Positions 1 to 8,499 of a DNA stretch of 26,623 nt are shown in pieces. Under the pieces are notes generated by a model. It made no database searches, was not told the DNA's origin, and was given only the letters and a program-made list of their open reading frames with translations. The DNA is taken from positions 1 through 26,623 of the forward strand of contig JAKSRN010000003.1 in assembly GCA_024403585.1 (NCBI GenBank), read 5' to 3'. Source of the DNA: Lachnospiraceae bacterium. GTDB lineage: Bacteria; Bacillota; Clostridia; Lachnospirales; Lachnospiraceae. The stretch's first letter is position 1; every line of letters begins with the position of its first letter. The translations under genes were made by a program, and so were the position numbers.

Positions 1-70
1 TCCCTGCTGCCGCCTGTGCGGTCATTCCCTTGCTGATCAGGTACTCCATTACCGGCTTCAGGTTGTTCAT
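1..70 (-). CDS. Probable phage lysin (tail/lysozyme-like), N-terminus only
   Basis: Only the first 23 codons are inside the window; the gene runs off the left edge. The start ATG has an excellent ribosome binding site (AGGAGGTG at about 77-84). The peptide MNNLKPVMEYLISKGMTAQA followed by AAG resembles the start of phage lysozyme domains (Phage_lysozyme2 type), whose first helices typically read '...LISKGLT..AAAGIMGN'. Position at the end of the tail module, after the DUF6275 gene, fits a lysis or cell-wall hydrolase gene. An intrinsic terminator lies directly upstream. With no catalytic residues visible, an amidase with a similar N-terminal helix, or another tail-associated hydrolase, is also possible. 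Confidence 0.5.
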   Translation of the reverse strand, partial: MNNLKPVMEYLISKGMTAQAAAG

Positions 71-84
71 GAATACCACCTCCT

Positions 85-114
85 AAATAAAAAGGAGACT
101 CCGAAGAGCCTCCT
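85..114 (-). terminator. Intrinsic terminator with cUUCGg tetraloop upstream of the lysin gene
   Basis: On the minus strand AGGAGGCTC (106-114) pairs with GAGTCTCCT (93-101), nine pairs including one G-U, closed by a TTCG loop flanked by C and G, which is the classic extra-stable tetraloop. A T-rich tract TTTTATTT follows (85-92). It ends transcripts coming through the DUF6275 gene and sits immediately before the lysin ribosome binding site. Confidence 0.75.
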
Positions 115-208
115 ACTGTTGCACCGGTGCAACTTTTCACTGTTTTTTCGTAATTCAGTGACTTTTGTCTTTTTTAGATCGCGTTTTTCACAGTTTCAGT
201 GACTTCTC

Positions 209-469
209 TTACATCTTGATGCATCTGTTCTCAAATTTCTTGTATGCGTCCAGATACCACTCATTCTTGTCTCCGTTAAACGTCATCTCATAGTACATTC
301 CATCCGGAAGAGATGAGCTGAGAAGAAATTTCCAGTTCTGAAGAGCCTTGCACTTCCAGACTGTAAATACCTCATAGTCCATCTTCGGTGTTGTAGTCTC
401 CCAATGCTCGTTGATATAGTCTGCTACAATGTTAAGTGCTACAACTTCCATATTAATATCTTTGTTCAT
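209..469 (-). CDS. DUF6275-family phage protein, 86 aa
   Basis: Small soluble protein of unknown function. The C-terminal half contains PDGMYYEMTFNGDKNEWYLD and ends AYKKFENRC, which I recognise as the conserved block of the DUF6275 family found in Firmicute phages near lysis genes. An in-frame ATG lies seven codons upstream (490), but that stretch contains the Shine-Dalgarno AAAGGAG itself, so the start at 469 (MNKDINMEVV) is chosen, with 5-7 nt spacing. It sits between the SGNH hydrolase gene and the lysin gene, behind a hairpin-rich 135-nt leader, and is followed by the terminator at 85-114. No signal peptide or membrane segment is seen. Confidence 0.7.
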   Translation of the reverse strand: MNKDINMEVVALNIVADYINEHWETTTPKMDYEVFTVWKCKALQNWKFLLSSSLPDGMYYEMTFNGDKNEWYLDAYKKFENRCIKM

Positions 470-604
470 ATTTACTCCTTTCAATAACATGACCCACTAC
501 CATCCTTGAGAATGGTGGAACCATACCCTCCGGTAGCGGGCCAAGAACATCCTTCCACATCATGGTGGACGATTATTGCCCAACAAATTGCTCTTTGTTG
601 GACA
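470..604 (-). promoter_or_regulatory. Hairpin-rich intergenic region upstream of the DUF6275 gene
   Basis: No coding frame is supported here. On the minus strand CCCGCTACC (532-540) pairs with GGTAGTGGG (493-501), nine pairs with one G-U, and encloses a second hairpin ATGGT-TCC-ACCAT (512-524). A separate perfect 8-bp hairpin CCAACAAA/TTTGTTGG lies at 580-601, directly after the SGNH stop codon. None is followed by a T-tract, so these look like RNA leader or mRNA 3'-end structures, not a normal terminator. Function unknown. Confidence 0.5.
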
Positions 605-1687
605 TTAGCCAACAAGATGCTGTGCAATGAATCTACCGATTAGCTTTGCTTCTCTAATGTATCCTGTATCATTGAGATGCACAGAGTCATAGAAGTATTT
701 CGTAGCCCCAGTCACGTATTCAATCCCAGATTCACCATACAAATCAATAACTGGTATCGAAAATAAAGCACACACTTCTTTTACTGCTTTCACGTAGTCC
801 GATAAATTTCTTCCATTGTGAGTTTCTTCTCTTCTGTGGAAAGGTGTACCGAAAAAGATTTCAGCATTTGGATGATTTGTTCGCAGTTTTAAACAAAGTG
901 CATACACAGCACCATAAAAACTAGCACCATTTTCCGTATCTCCAAGATTGCCTAATGGGGCAGTTGAGTAATAGTAGTCATTTGTTCCACCAACGCACAC
1001 GATAACCTCTGTATACTCAGATAAGTCGTCTGCTATCTCATTGATACTTCTGTATGTTTGATTTGGCTCTGTACAAATCAGTGCACCACCTAGCCCGTGA
1101 TTCGCAGTAAGACATCCGAACATATCACGCATCAGCTCTGGATATGGATTTGTTGAACCCACACCTGCCGTCATAGAATCGCCAAGAAATGCGACATTTT
1201 TACCTTTAAGTATTCCACCTGAGTAGTAGTGTTTCATATCAAATTCAATATCTAATGTTTTTTTCTTAGAATCAGAATTTTCGACCATAACACCAGACTC
1301 ATCACAGACGTAAAGTTGTTCTGTTCCATCAAGCTGATATTTGGTATTGAGAATCACGTACCTAGCATTGCTTGGTACTGCGTTTATTCCATTTGTGATA
1401 CTTTTTATCATTGTTGTCGGATCGGCATCAGAGTAGAAATACCCTTTTACAAGTGTGTCACTATTTACAAAAATATATTTTGCATCACCTATAAAACAAA
1501 AAGTTGTCCTGCATCCATTTCGGCTACTGTACAGACTTGTTCCGTTTGCATATCCTGTGACAAATGTAACTGTCTTCAGCAGGTCTGTGTCAAATGCATA
1601 TCCATTGACGATATCCGATATCGCCTCATCGTGCTTTTCTAGTACTACTCTGTTAATTTTTGGAAGGTTTTCTGTTTTTTCATACAT
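605..1687 (-). CDS. SGNH/GDSL hydrolase, tail-associated, 360 aa
   Basis: Residues about 160-358 form an SGNH hydrolase domain: block I VAFLGDSMTAG with nucleophile Ser171, block II Gly near NHGLGG (197-201), block III GGTNDYY with Asn236, and block V DSVHLND with Asp334 and His337. These esterases remove acyl groups, often O-acetyl from glycans or lipids. Residues 1-155 have no family I recognise and probably attach the enzyme to the baseplate. It starts 3 nt after the preceding tail gene; its Shine-Dalgarno (GGGGGTG) lies in that gene's last codons. The likely role is trimming host surface polysaccharide or teichoic acid decorations during adsorption. There is no signal peptide, which fits a virion protein. 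Confidence 0.8.
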   Translation of the reverse strand: MYEKTENLPKINRVVLEKHDEAISDIVNGYAFDTDLLKTVTFVTGYANGTSLYSSRNGCRTTFCFIGDAKYIFVNSDTLVKGYFYSDADPTTMIKSITNGINAVPSNARYVILNTKYQLDGTEQLYVCDESGVMVENSDSKKKTLDIEFDMKHYYSGGILKGKNVAFLGDSMTAGVGSTNPYPELMRDMFGCLTANHGLGGALICTEPNQTYRSINEIADDLSEYTEVIVCVGGTNDYYYSTAPLGNLGDTENGASFYGAVYALCLKLRTNHPNAEIFFGTPFHRREETHNGRNLSDYVKAVKEVCALFSIPVIDLYGESGIEYVTGATKYFYDSVHLNDTGYIREAKLIGRFIAQHLVG

Positions 1688-1690
1688 CGG

Positions 1691-2482
1691 TTACACCCCC
1701 AAACTAACAGGTGTATAAAACTTACATCTGTACAAGCCAGAAGGGATCGTACTATACACATTGTCGGCACATCTGCTAATTATGTTGATCGAATAATCGT
1801 TCGCCAAACCTACGCTAAGTGCGAATGAACCAACCGAGAATGTTTCATAAGTCGAGCCAGACTGTAAAATGTAATAAAACTGCTCTGTAGCAGAGGATAC
1901 CAATCCGTTGCTTTTGCTCGTGAAACCTCCAATGCATACCTGCTTCTTCGGATATCTGGCAATATCTGAACGTTCGTCACCTAAATATTCTATAACCGTG
2001 ATGGTTGGGATACGCACATCAGTATCGTGAGATACTCCTTTTCCATAACCTGTCGCATTTTCAAGCAATGCTGTAAGTTCTGGCATTTCAGAAACGTGCT
2101 TTATAGTTGTTGCTGATGTACCTGCATAGTCCGAATCGAGTGTAAACGTGAACTCTATATGTGGTATGGAATCAATCACACCACCAGATGGCACATTAAC
2201 TGTAACTTTACTTAACGCATCATATCCACTATCTGGTGTAACTACACCATTTGATGTAACTGTTTTTTCTTGATATACAGGCGTTGTTCCGTTGTTGGTT
2301 GGTACAGATACGTTAACCTTTGCATAGTTAAGTACGTCAATTCCTGTACCATTAGCATTAATTGTTTTTGTCGCTGTAGGAGTCGCAATAGTGCCTGACT
2401 CCGTTAATGTTTTAGTTACAGTGCTACCATTTGAGCCAGTCAACTCAAGTTTGGTAACCTGCTTTCCATCCATCATAATCAT
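1691..2482 (-). CDS. Baseplate/tail-fibre protein with repeat domain, 263 aa
   Basis: Unrecognised as an enzyme. Residues about 20-110 contain two copies of a repeat often seen in Firmicute phage tail proteins: a TKTINANGTGIDVLNYAKVN unit, then KTVTSNGVVTPDSGYDALSK leading to VTVNVP. The C-terminal part (about 115-263) is beta-rich by appearance, with alternating hydrophobic residues and many Gly/Ser/Thr, and may be the distal receptor-facing domain. The start ATG at 2482 has AGGAG 9 nt upstream; another Met two codons later is possible. It lies between the BppU-like gene and the SGNH gene, so it is most likely part of the same baseplate tip. Confidence 0.6.
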   Translation of the reverse strand: MIMMDGKQVTKLELTGSNGSTVTKTLTESGTIATPTATKTINANGTGIDVLNYAKVNVSVPTNNGTTPVYQEKTVTSNGVVTPDSGYDALSKVTVNVPSGGVIDSIPHIEFTFTLDSDYAGTSATTIKHVSEMPELTALLENATGYGKGVSHDTDVRIPTITVIEYLGDERSDIARYPKKQVCIGGFTSKSNGLVSSATEQFYYILQSGSTYETFSVGSFALSVGLANDYSINIISRCADNVYSTIPSGLYRCKFYTPVSLGV

Positions 2483-2486
2483 ATTA

Positions 2487-3482
2487 TCACGCTCCTATTC
2501 TTGCGGTTGTTCCGCTCCATGTGATTGTTGTCGAGTTAAGATTGCTGATTTTGGCTGTTGTTCCACTCCATGCAAGTGATACAGCATTGCCTGTAGGTGT
2601 ATCTGGAACAACTGGATCGTCTGGAACATCTGGCACATCGACATAGAATGCATTGTAAAATGCCGTATACTCTTCCGTACATCCTGCATCTCTAAGGCAG
2701 ATAGCAAGACCGTGAAGAGCGTCAATCTGTGCTTCTGTAAGACCTTTGCCTGTTGACGCACCATTGTTTTTTAGCATTTCAATCGCTAAAATCTCACCTG
2801 ATACATCAGCCCACAGTTCCTCTCCTCCATTTCTTTGGAAAACGGGTCTGTATCCATTCTGCATAGGATTCAAATTGTCATCCAGATGCACACGGTCAAG
2901 ATTGCTGAGAGTAGGGATTGTCTCAATCTCTGCTTTTATTGCAGAAAGTTCGGTCTGAATGTCCGACAATTCTTCCTTTGTGACACCATTTCCACCACCA
3001 CCTGACTGATCAAATCTTTTACTTAGATCAGTTATCGCCTCCGTGTTTTTTCGCACCTGCTGGGCGATTGGAACCGGCGCATCTGTCGGAATTGCCTCTT
3101 CCTTATCCAACTTTTCACCTATGTGAAGAGTGAACTCCTGGGACCTCATACTCTGTTCTGCATCAACGTCACGGATGATAAAGTTCGCTCTTGCGTTGCC
3201 ATAAGCCTGCAGAATGTTCTCATCCAGCGTCACCTCGACATACTGCCCACTAGAATCAACTTCGCAGTCTTTCTCGATCATAATCCCGTCTGGACGGATC
3301 ACAACGAAGCTAACCTTTGCATCTGTATCAATTGCATAAATGATAAACTCGTCAGTAAAGCCGGCTCTTATTATCCTTGATAAATGATCACTCTGTACCG
3401 CATGTACAACCGCAGTAGATTTCTCGTCAACATTAACCGCAAGAAGGATGCTAGTTACAATCGGCATAATCGTATCACTCAT
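2487..3482 (-). CDS. BppU-like baseplate upper protein, 331 aa
   Basis: Residues 1-125 match the BppU N-terminal domain pattern, a beta-sandwich that anchors receptor-binding proteins to the baseplate in lactococcal-type phages: note YAIDTDAKVSFVVIRPDG, then GQYVEVTLDENILQAYGNA and the strand NFIIRD. Residues about 145-190 look helical or coiled-coil (TKEELSDIQTELSAIKAEIE). Near residue 215 NPMQNGYRPVFQRNGGEELW follows. The last 35 residues hold a short repeat, WSGTTAKI and WSGTTARI. The start has AAAGGAGG 7-8 nt upstream and overlaps the preceding stop by 4 nt. Tail-tip scaffold assignment is fairly secure; the receptor-binding surface is not identifiable. Confidence 0.75.
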   Translation of the reverse strand: MSDTIMPIVTSILLAVNVDEKSTAVVHAVQSDHLSRIIRAGFTDEFIIYAIDTDAKVSFVVIRPDGIMIEKDCEVDSSGQYVEVTLDENILQAYGNARANFIIRDVDAEQSMRSQEFTLHIGEKLDKEEAIPTDAPVPIAQQVRKNTEAITDLSKRFDQSGGGGNGVTKEELSDIQTELSAIKAEIETIPTLSNLDRVHLDDNLNPMQNGYRPVFQRNGGEELWADVSGEILAIEMLKNNGASTGKGLTEAQIDALHGLAICLRDAGCTEEYTAFYNAFYVDVPDVPDDPVVPDTPTGNAVSLAWSGTTAKISNLNSTTITWSGTTARIGA

Positions 3483-4279
3483 GACTCATCCTCCTTTGAC
3501 ATCCATGTTGCAGAAAAGCGTGCTCTATTCCAACCTACCGCACTTGACACATAATTAAGTACACCACTTGCCGTGATCGTAAAAAGTACGTGCCCAGTTA
3601 CGTTCGCATTGTTAGTAAGCACGCATGCAATCGAAACGCTATTCTCAGGTCTGTACTCAGCTGGAATTGTTCCGGAAAGGTCAATACTTTTATTCTTTTC
3701 CAAGAAGTTAAATACATCATGTGCCGTGAGGGTAATTACTCCATTCTTCTTTTCTAGATGTAGATTGATTTTTTCATAAGATGTCGCCTTTTTGTCTGAT
3801 ACAACAACCGTTGTCTTTTTTACATCTGGTTTTGAAAGACCATTTATAATATCCGGAAGTTCTTCACATAACGCCACCGGATCACCCAGATTAATTCCCT
3901 CTGTTGTCACGCTATAGAGCATTGCATACATCTCAGAATCCCCTCCAGCAAGAGATCCCTGCTCATGATTTGAAGTACTGATATACTTCTCAATCCTATC
4001 CCCTACAGATTCCTGATAGATTCTGTATCCGAGATAGTAAGTTGTCTGTGCACCGTCTTCTCCAGTAGGTATACTAAAATCATCATAGATCTCATTTTCA
4101 AATACTCTACCTTCGCAGATCGCCATACCACTTCCGATTCTGATCGTATTATTATCAGGCTTCGTAGCCCTCATCTCTCCAGAAGCAATCAACGTACCTG
4201 AGCCGAAGATCTTCGCGAAGATATTGGCGTCATGCTGAGCGTTCCTGGTCTGCCCATCTCCGATTATCAGTCTAGCCAT
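3479..4279 (-). CDS. Baseplate/tail structural protein, 266 aa
   Basis: No enzyme motif. The N-terminus MARLIIGDGQTRNAQHDANI and the section with IRIGSGMAICEGRVFE resemble the N-terminal part of phage baseplate or collagen-like fibre proteins that follow the hub gene in Gram-positive siphoviruses. The C-terminal third (about 160-266) is beta-rich. The ribosome binding site AAAGGAG is 7 nt from ATG. It overlaps the hub gene by 8 nt upstream and the BppU-like gene by 4 nt downstream, so it is tightly coupled within the tail operon. A structural role in the tail tip is inferred from sequence style and position only. Confidence 0.6.
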   Translation of the reverse strand: MARLIIGDGQTRNAQHDANIFAKIFGSGTLIASGEMRATKPDNNTIRIGSGMAICEGRVFENEIYDDFSIPTGEDGAQTTYYLGYRIYQESVGDRIEKYISTSNHEQGSLAGGDSEMYAMLYSVTTEGINLGDPVALCEELPDIINGLSKPDVKKTTVVVSDKKATSYEKINLHLEKKNGVITLTAHDVFNFLEKNKSIDLSGTIPAEYRPENSVSIACVLTNNANVTGHVLFTITASGVLNYVSSAVGWNRARFSATWMSKEDES

Positions 4280-5246
4280 TGCTATTCTCCTTTACCGCAT
4301 ATTCTACTGTTACCCGGTCACCCATCACCCTGTATATCTTTTTACTGAGTGGAGCAACAACCGTAACGTTCTCTGCTGCATATGTTCCCTTTACAATGTC
4401 CCCGATCTCAATTCCTTCCGGTGCCTTCTTGATCTTCATCTTTTTCACAGGACATATTTCAGAAAACTTTTTCAGCCCGTCTGCAGTCAGCTTATCAACT
4501 GTATCTGCATTATTATCATCATAGTAATACTGTCTCTCATACAGCCCTGTAAAATGCTTCCTGGTTCCAAACGTACCATCTTCCTGCAAATACAAGTCTA
4601 CCCTCAGCCTGCTCTGCAGCTCCCCCTTACCCATGCAGATCATATGATTATATTTCATATCATCACGGATAAATTCCAGCTTAAGAGCTGAGACCTCTGA
4701 GAATTCTTCTTCATATACTCTGATAGGCTTTCCCTCAGCGTATACAAGTATTTTTTTCTGATCTGCAGACTTTTCTGCATGGATATATAACCTTGCTCCA
4801 ACAGACTCACACATAGCGCTGAGACCCGTCAGAGCGTCCGTATATAAGTTGAATTGATACCTGTTCACAGTAATCCCGGAGTTGTATTCCGGTACCTGAA
4901 AAAAGCCCCCAAGGACGTCAGAAAGCACTGTTTCCAGTGCTCTGTTTAAGTCCATATTCTGAATGATTAAATAATCATTACCTTTTGGCGGAGTCAGAAC
5001 CCACATCCTCAGAAGCCCTCTCCATGAAAATGCTTTCTTCTCCGGAGTTTCTCCAGTCACCGCATCCAGGTATTCAACAAAACCGCCTGCATCTGTACCG
5101 AGGATGCACAGACCGTATGCATCTCCTATAGATGTCTTAATTTCTATATCGTTATCAGAAGAACCATCACCACATTCAATATCTGCTGATACAAGTGCCG
5201 GTCCGATTTCCTTAAATTCCCTGTCGAAAAATGTTACTGGTACCAC
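4272..5246 (-). CDS. Baseplate hub protein (Gp37-like/Tal N-terminal type), 324 aa
   Basis: The gene follows Dit, where the tail-associated hub (Tal) normally lies. The sequence resembles the siphovirus ReqiPepy6 Gp37-like family: VTFFDREFKEIG at the start, AFSWRGLLRMWVLTPP near residue 75, SAMCESVGARLYIHAE near 145, and a final domain with GIEIGDIVKGTY followed by VTVVAPLSKKIYRV. It would form the trimeric hub that closes the tail tube. At 324 aa it lacks the long C-terminal peptidase or fibre part of a full Tal; those functions are presumably in the separate downstream genes. It starts with GTG at 5246, with GGAG 9 nt upstream, and overlaps the Dit gene by 13 nt. Confidence 0.65.
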   Translation of the reverse strand: MVPVTFFDREFKEIGPALVSADIECGDGSSDNDIEIKTSIGDAYGLCILGTDAGGFVEYLDAVTGETPEKKAFSWRGLLRMWVLTPPKGNDYLIIQNMDLNRALETVLSDVLGGFFQVPEYNSGITVNRYQFNLYTDALTGLSAMCESVGARLYIHAEKSADQKKILVYAEGKPIRVYEEEFSEVSALKLEFIRDDMKYNHMICMGKGELQSRLRVDLYLQEDGTFGTRKHFTGLYERQYYYDDNNADTVDKLTADGLKKFSEICPVKKMKIKKAPEGIEIGDIVKGTYAAENVTVVAPLSKKIYRVMGDRVTVEYAVKENSNG

Positions 5247-6070
5247 TTTGGCTCACTCCTTCCATACAGCATCTGTATTTCAACAGTGTATCCACGTGAG
5301 TAATTTACATTAAATTTCCCTGGCGGAATCGGTACCATAATGTCTGTCTCACGATCATTGTAGCAATTTATCCTGGTTCCATTCTGTCTCACAAGATAGC
5401 AATGGTCTTCAGCCCGCTGGTTCTGCCGAGTATCAATTACCAGATATTCACCTGCAAGTATTTCATGATTGACTTTATACACGTTATCCGCGATCTGTAC
5501 ATTTACAGAATTTGCAGGGCCATAAACAATCATCCGGAAATCCGATTCTGTAAAATGATCAGAATCCAATGTTATTACTTTTGCTTCATTTCCGTAACGG
5601 AACGGGTACAGGGTAGGATATTTAGTTACAATACCAGCATCTACCTTCTTCTCTATCTTGAAATTACTCTGCTTCCACCATGTTGCCTCAGGTACATACA
5701 GTTTAATCTTCTGATCAATCCATGTAGGCTGAGCACCAGGATCATAAGAGGCCGATGATATAAAGCAGCTGCAAAACCATTCTCCATAGTAGAGCGTACC
5801 TGCCTGATTATGTAAAATATCATATTCTGCCATATCATGCAGGCGGTCCATTGCCTTCAATCGTTCTGATCTTGTTCCTCTGAATGTAATTGTAAGCGGA
5901 ATCCTGTAGGCCTCCTTGCTCCAATAGTCTACAGTTTCACCAATAGTTCCAGAGGTTGTTGATGGATTCCATTCCCTTCCATGCACAGTTCCTTCTGTTA
6001 CTCTAATCTTTTCTCCCAGGAAGTTAATAGACATCCCCTGAGAGTTAACATATCTGCAATTTACTTTCAT
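5234..6070 (-). CDS. Distal tail protein (Dit), 278 aa
   Basis: A siphovirus Dit forms the hexameric ring joining tail tube and baseplate. The match is to the phage tail component family: a short N-terminal beta region, then TITFRGTRSERLKAMDRLHD (about 78-97), the segment GTLYYGEWFCSCFISSAS, and KLYVPEATWWK, the usual end of the N-terminal ring domain. The C-terminal galectin-like domain would follow from about 150. The start ATG overlaps the tape measure stop (ATGA), with GGTGG about 7 nt upstream. Position between tape measure and hub is exactly that of Dit. Confidence 0.8.
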   Translation of the reverse strand: MKVNCRYVNSQGMSINFLGEKIRVTEGTVHGREWNPSTTSGTIGETVDYWSKEAYRIPLTITFRGTRSERLKAMDRLHDMAEYDILHNQAGTLYYGEWFCSCFISSASYDPGAQPTWIDQKIKLYVPEATWWKQSNFKIEKKVDAGIVTKYPTLYPFRYGNEAKVITLDSDHFTESDFRMIVYGPANSVNVQIADNVYKVNHEILAGEYLVIDTRQNQRAEDHCYLVRQNGTRINCYNDRETDIMVPIPPGKFNVNYSRGYTVEIQMLYGRSEPKWYQ

Positions 6071-8496
6071 ACGTATGCCACCCCGAAATCATCCAGCGTG
6101 CGCTTAAATTCCTTGTTACCGATTACAAGTGATGTATCTTTGCCGGCAATCGTTTCCAGCAGCTCCACAACTCTATTGTTGGCGCCACTTACTCTTCCAG
6201 ATTTGTCATCCATAATAAAACCATTAATATCTCTGCTTTGGAGCTTATAGGAATCTTCCGCAATTCCAGTTATTGCATCAATAACCATGTTCCTGTTTTC
6301 GGTGATACCATTTGCCCATCCTGCAATAATCTGTGTACCAACCTGATTCTTGAATATTCTTGATGGTGACTTGATACCTAATGCATTTTTTGCTGCAGAA
6401 AGTGCACTGGACGCAAGATTTTTCAATGCACCAAAAAGTGCTCCTGCTGCTCCTGTGACACCTGAAACGATTCCACTGATAATATTGCTTCCAACTGATG
6501 ACCAACTAATGCTTTTAAATGCACTCATTGCAGTTGTTCCAATACTTCTTAATGCATTCGGAATAGCTGATGCAAGGCCGGAAATACCACTCTTAATAAA
6601 GTTGATCGCCGCAGTACCTACTGAACTCCAGTTGATACCTTTAAAAAATCTTGCTGCATTCTCTCCAATACTCTTAACAGTCTGCGGCACAGCTGTGAAC
6701 AATCCCATAACGCCGTTCTTGATCATTGTTATCAGATTTGATCCCAGGCTGATCCAGTTAACAGCTGACCACACATCAATAATTGCTCCGATGATAGCCG
6801 GGAAATTAGAAATTAAAGCCGGCACAGCATTTATAACACCCTGCCCGATTGCAACAATAATATTCCAGCCTGCCTGCAACACACTGGGCACATTATCATT
6901 GATTATGCCGGCAATATTGCTTACGATAGACGGCACATACTCAATGAGTGCAGGAAGGCCATTCAACAAGCCCTGTGCCAACTGTACGATCATTTCAAGA
7001 CCTGCATCAATAAACTGTCCAGCGTTCTCTCTGATCGAGCCAGTGAGTGATTCAAGCATAGGCAATACATTCTCCAGAAAAGTTGGAACGCCCTCTGTAA
7101 AGCCGGTGATAAGGCCGCCAATAAACTCCTTGCCAGAGCTGATAAACTGCGGGATCTGTGGCGCAATATTGCTTTTCACACCATCAACAATCGTATTAAT
7201 AATGTTAAGCCCTTCACTTGCAAGTACTGGCAAGTTTGATGAGATAGCAGACGCAATAGACTTAACAACATTAAAACCTGTTGAAACAAGGTTCGGTATG
7301 TTCTGCAGGATCCCTGTTACAATGTGCTGTACAATGCTGGAAGCTCCGCTGATCAATGAAGGCATTGCATTGCCTATTCCTGTAACAAGATTACTTATAA
7401 ACTCACCGCCCTTAGAAATAATAGCCGGTGCATTCTTTGCAATACCATCAACAAATCCATTCACGATAGCAACAGCATTGTTAACCATCGTGTTAAATCC
7501 ATCCCCGGAAAAATAACTTCCAATTGCAGTTAAAATGCCAGGAATCGTGCTTTTTACACTCTCTAATGCTGCACTGGCATGTTTTTTTATCTCAGGTACA
7601 GCTGTGGAAAAGAGTGTTTTAAGTGCCTCAGGAATAGATGCTGCTATTCTCCCTATCATCGGGACAAAGTTTCCAAAAAAGAAATTACTTGCAGTCTGCA
7701 CCAGAGCACTCATCTGTGGTTTGACATCCATCTCTTCTGCAGACAGTGATGCAAGAAGGTTTGTTGCAGCTGCCTTCATGGATGCAAATGAGCCAGTGAA
7801 CGTTTTGTCAGCCTCCTTAGCAGCATTTCCTGTAACGCCTAATTCGTCCTGAATCAAATGGATCGCCTCATATACATCACCCAGATTATCAATGTTATAT
7901 TTCTTTCCGGATATTTTTTCTGCATCGGCAAGAAGTCTTTCCATCTCTTTTTTTGTTCCGCCGTATCCAAGCTTGAGGTTATCCAGCATCGTATAATTCT
8001 GTTTACTGAAGCCCTGGTATGCCACGGTAAGTGATTGCATATCAGTTCCAAATTTACTGCTGTTATCTGCAATATCAGTAATTGCCATGTTTGCAGACTC
8101 TGCAGCCTTTTTCACATCTCCGCCGAACGCATTTTTCAAGGCAGCTCCAAATGATGTTGCATTTTCTGCATACTCATTCGCAGAAAATCCCACCTTATAA
8201 GCCGTCTGCGCGTATGATTTCATAGTATCTTCAGCGCCTGCATAAAGCGTATCAAGTCCGCCAAATGACTGCTGAATAGCTCCACCAGCGCTAAGCGACG
8301 CCTTTATAGCGGCTCCTATTCCGGCAGCCGCAAGCGCGGCCTTCAGCTTTCCAGCAAGATTACTTGCGATAGATTCACCTGCTGCCGTTCCTGCTGATGT
8401 AGCCTCTGGAGCAAGCACAGACTTAATCGATCCTGAAATTCCTTTAGCAGATGGAACGATCTGCACATATGCTTTTGCTAATTCTGTTCCTGCCAT
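6067..8496 (-). CDS. Tail tape measure protein, 809 aa
   Basis: Very long, Ala/Gly/Ile-rich, helical protein with repeated amphipathic segments of about 38 residues (for example IVSNIAGIINDNVPSVLQAG and similar units between 330 and 570), as expected for a tape measure. The N-terminus MAGTELAKAYVQIVPSAKGI and the later GAIQQSFGGLDTLYAG are typical of Firmicute siphovirus tape measures. The C-terminal SPSRIFKNQVGTQIIAGWAN motif is also widely conserved. Using the family rule of roughly 0.15 nm per residue, the tail would be about 120 nm. The start has AAGAGGG 6-7 nt upstream. The gene follows the frameshifted chaperone pair, the standard order. Confidence 0.9.
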   Translation of the reverse strand: MAGTELAKAYVQIVPSAKGISGSIKSVLAPEATSAGTAAGESIASNLAGKLKAALAAAGIGAAIKASLSAGGAIQQSFGGLDTLYAGAEDTMKSYAQTAYKVGFSANEYAENATSFGAALKNAFGGDVKKAAESANMAITDIADNSSKFGTDMQSLTVAYQGFSKQNYTMLDNLKLGYGGTKKEMERLLADAEKISGKKYNIDNLGDVYEAIHLIQDELGVTGNAAKEADKTFTGSFASMKAAATNLLASLSAEEMDVKPQMSALVQTASNFFFGNFVPMIGRIAASIPEALKTLFSTAVPEIKKHASAALESVKSTIPGILTAIGSYFSGDGFNTMVNNAVAIVNGFVDGIAKNAPAIISKGGEFISNLVTGIGNAMPSLISGASSIVQHIVTGILQNIPNLVSTGFNVVKSIASAISSNLPVLASEGLNIINTIVDGVKSNIAPQIPQFISSGKEFIGGLITGFTEGVPTFLENVLPMLESLTGSIRENAGQFIDAGLEMIVQLAQGLLNGLPALIEYVPSIVSNIAGIINDNVPSVLQAGWNIIVAIGQGVINAVPALISNFPAIIGAIIDVWSAVNWISLGSNLITMIKNGVMGLFTAVPQTVKSIGENAARFFKGINWSSVGTAAINFIKSGISGLASAIPNALRSIGTTAMSAFKSISWSSVGSNIISGIVSGVTGAAGALFGALKNLASSALSAAKNALGIKSPSRIFKNQVGTQIIAGWANGITENRNMVIDAITGIAEDSYKLQSRDINGFIMDDKSGRVSGANNRVVELLETIAGKDTSLVIGNKEFKRTLDDFGVAYV

Positions 8497-8499
8497 ATC

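Noticed and set aside
6350..7516. Long plus-strand open frame opposite the tape measure gene
   Set aside because: It mirrors the repetitive Ala/Ile-rich tape measure codons; there is no ribosome binding site and its protein is low-complexity.
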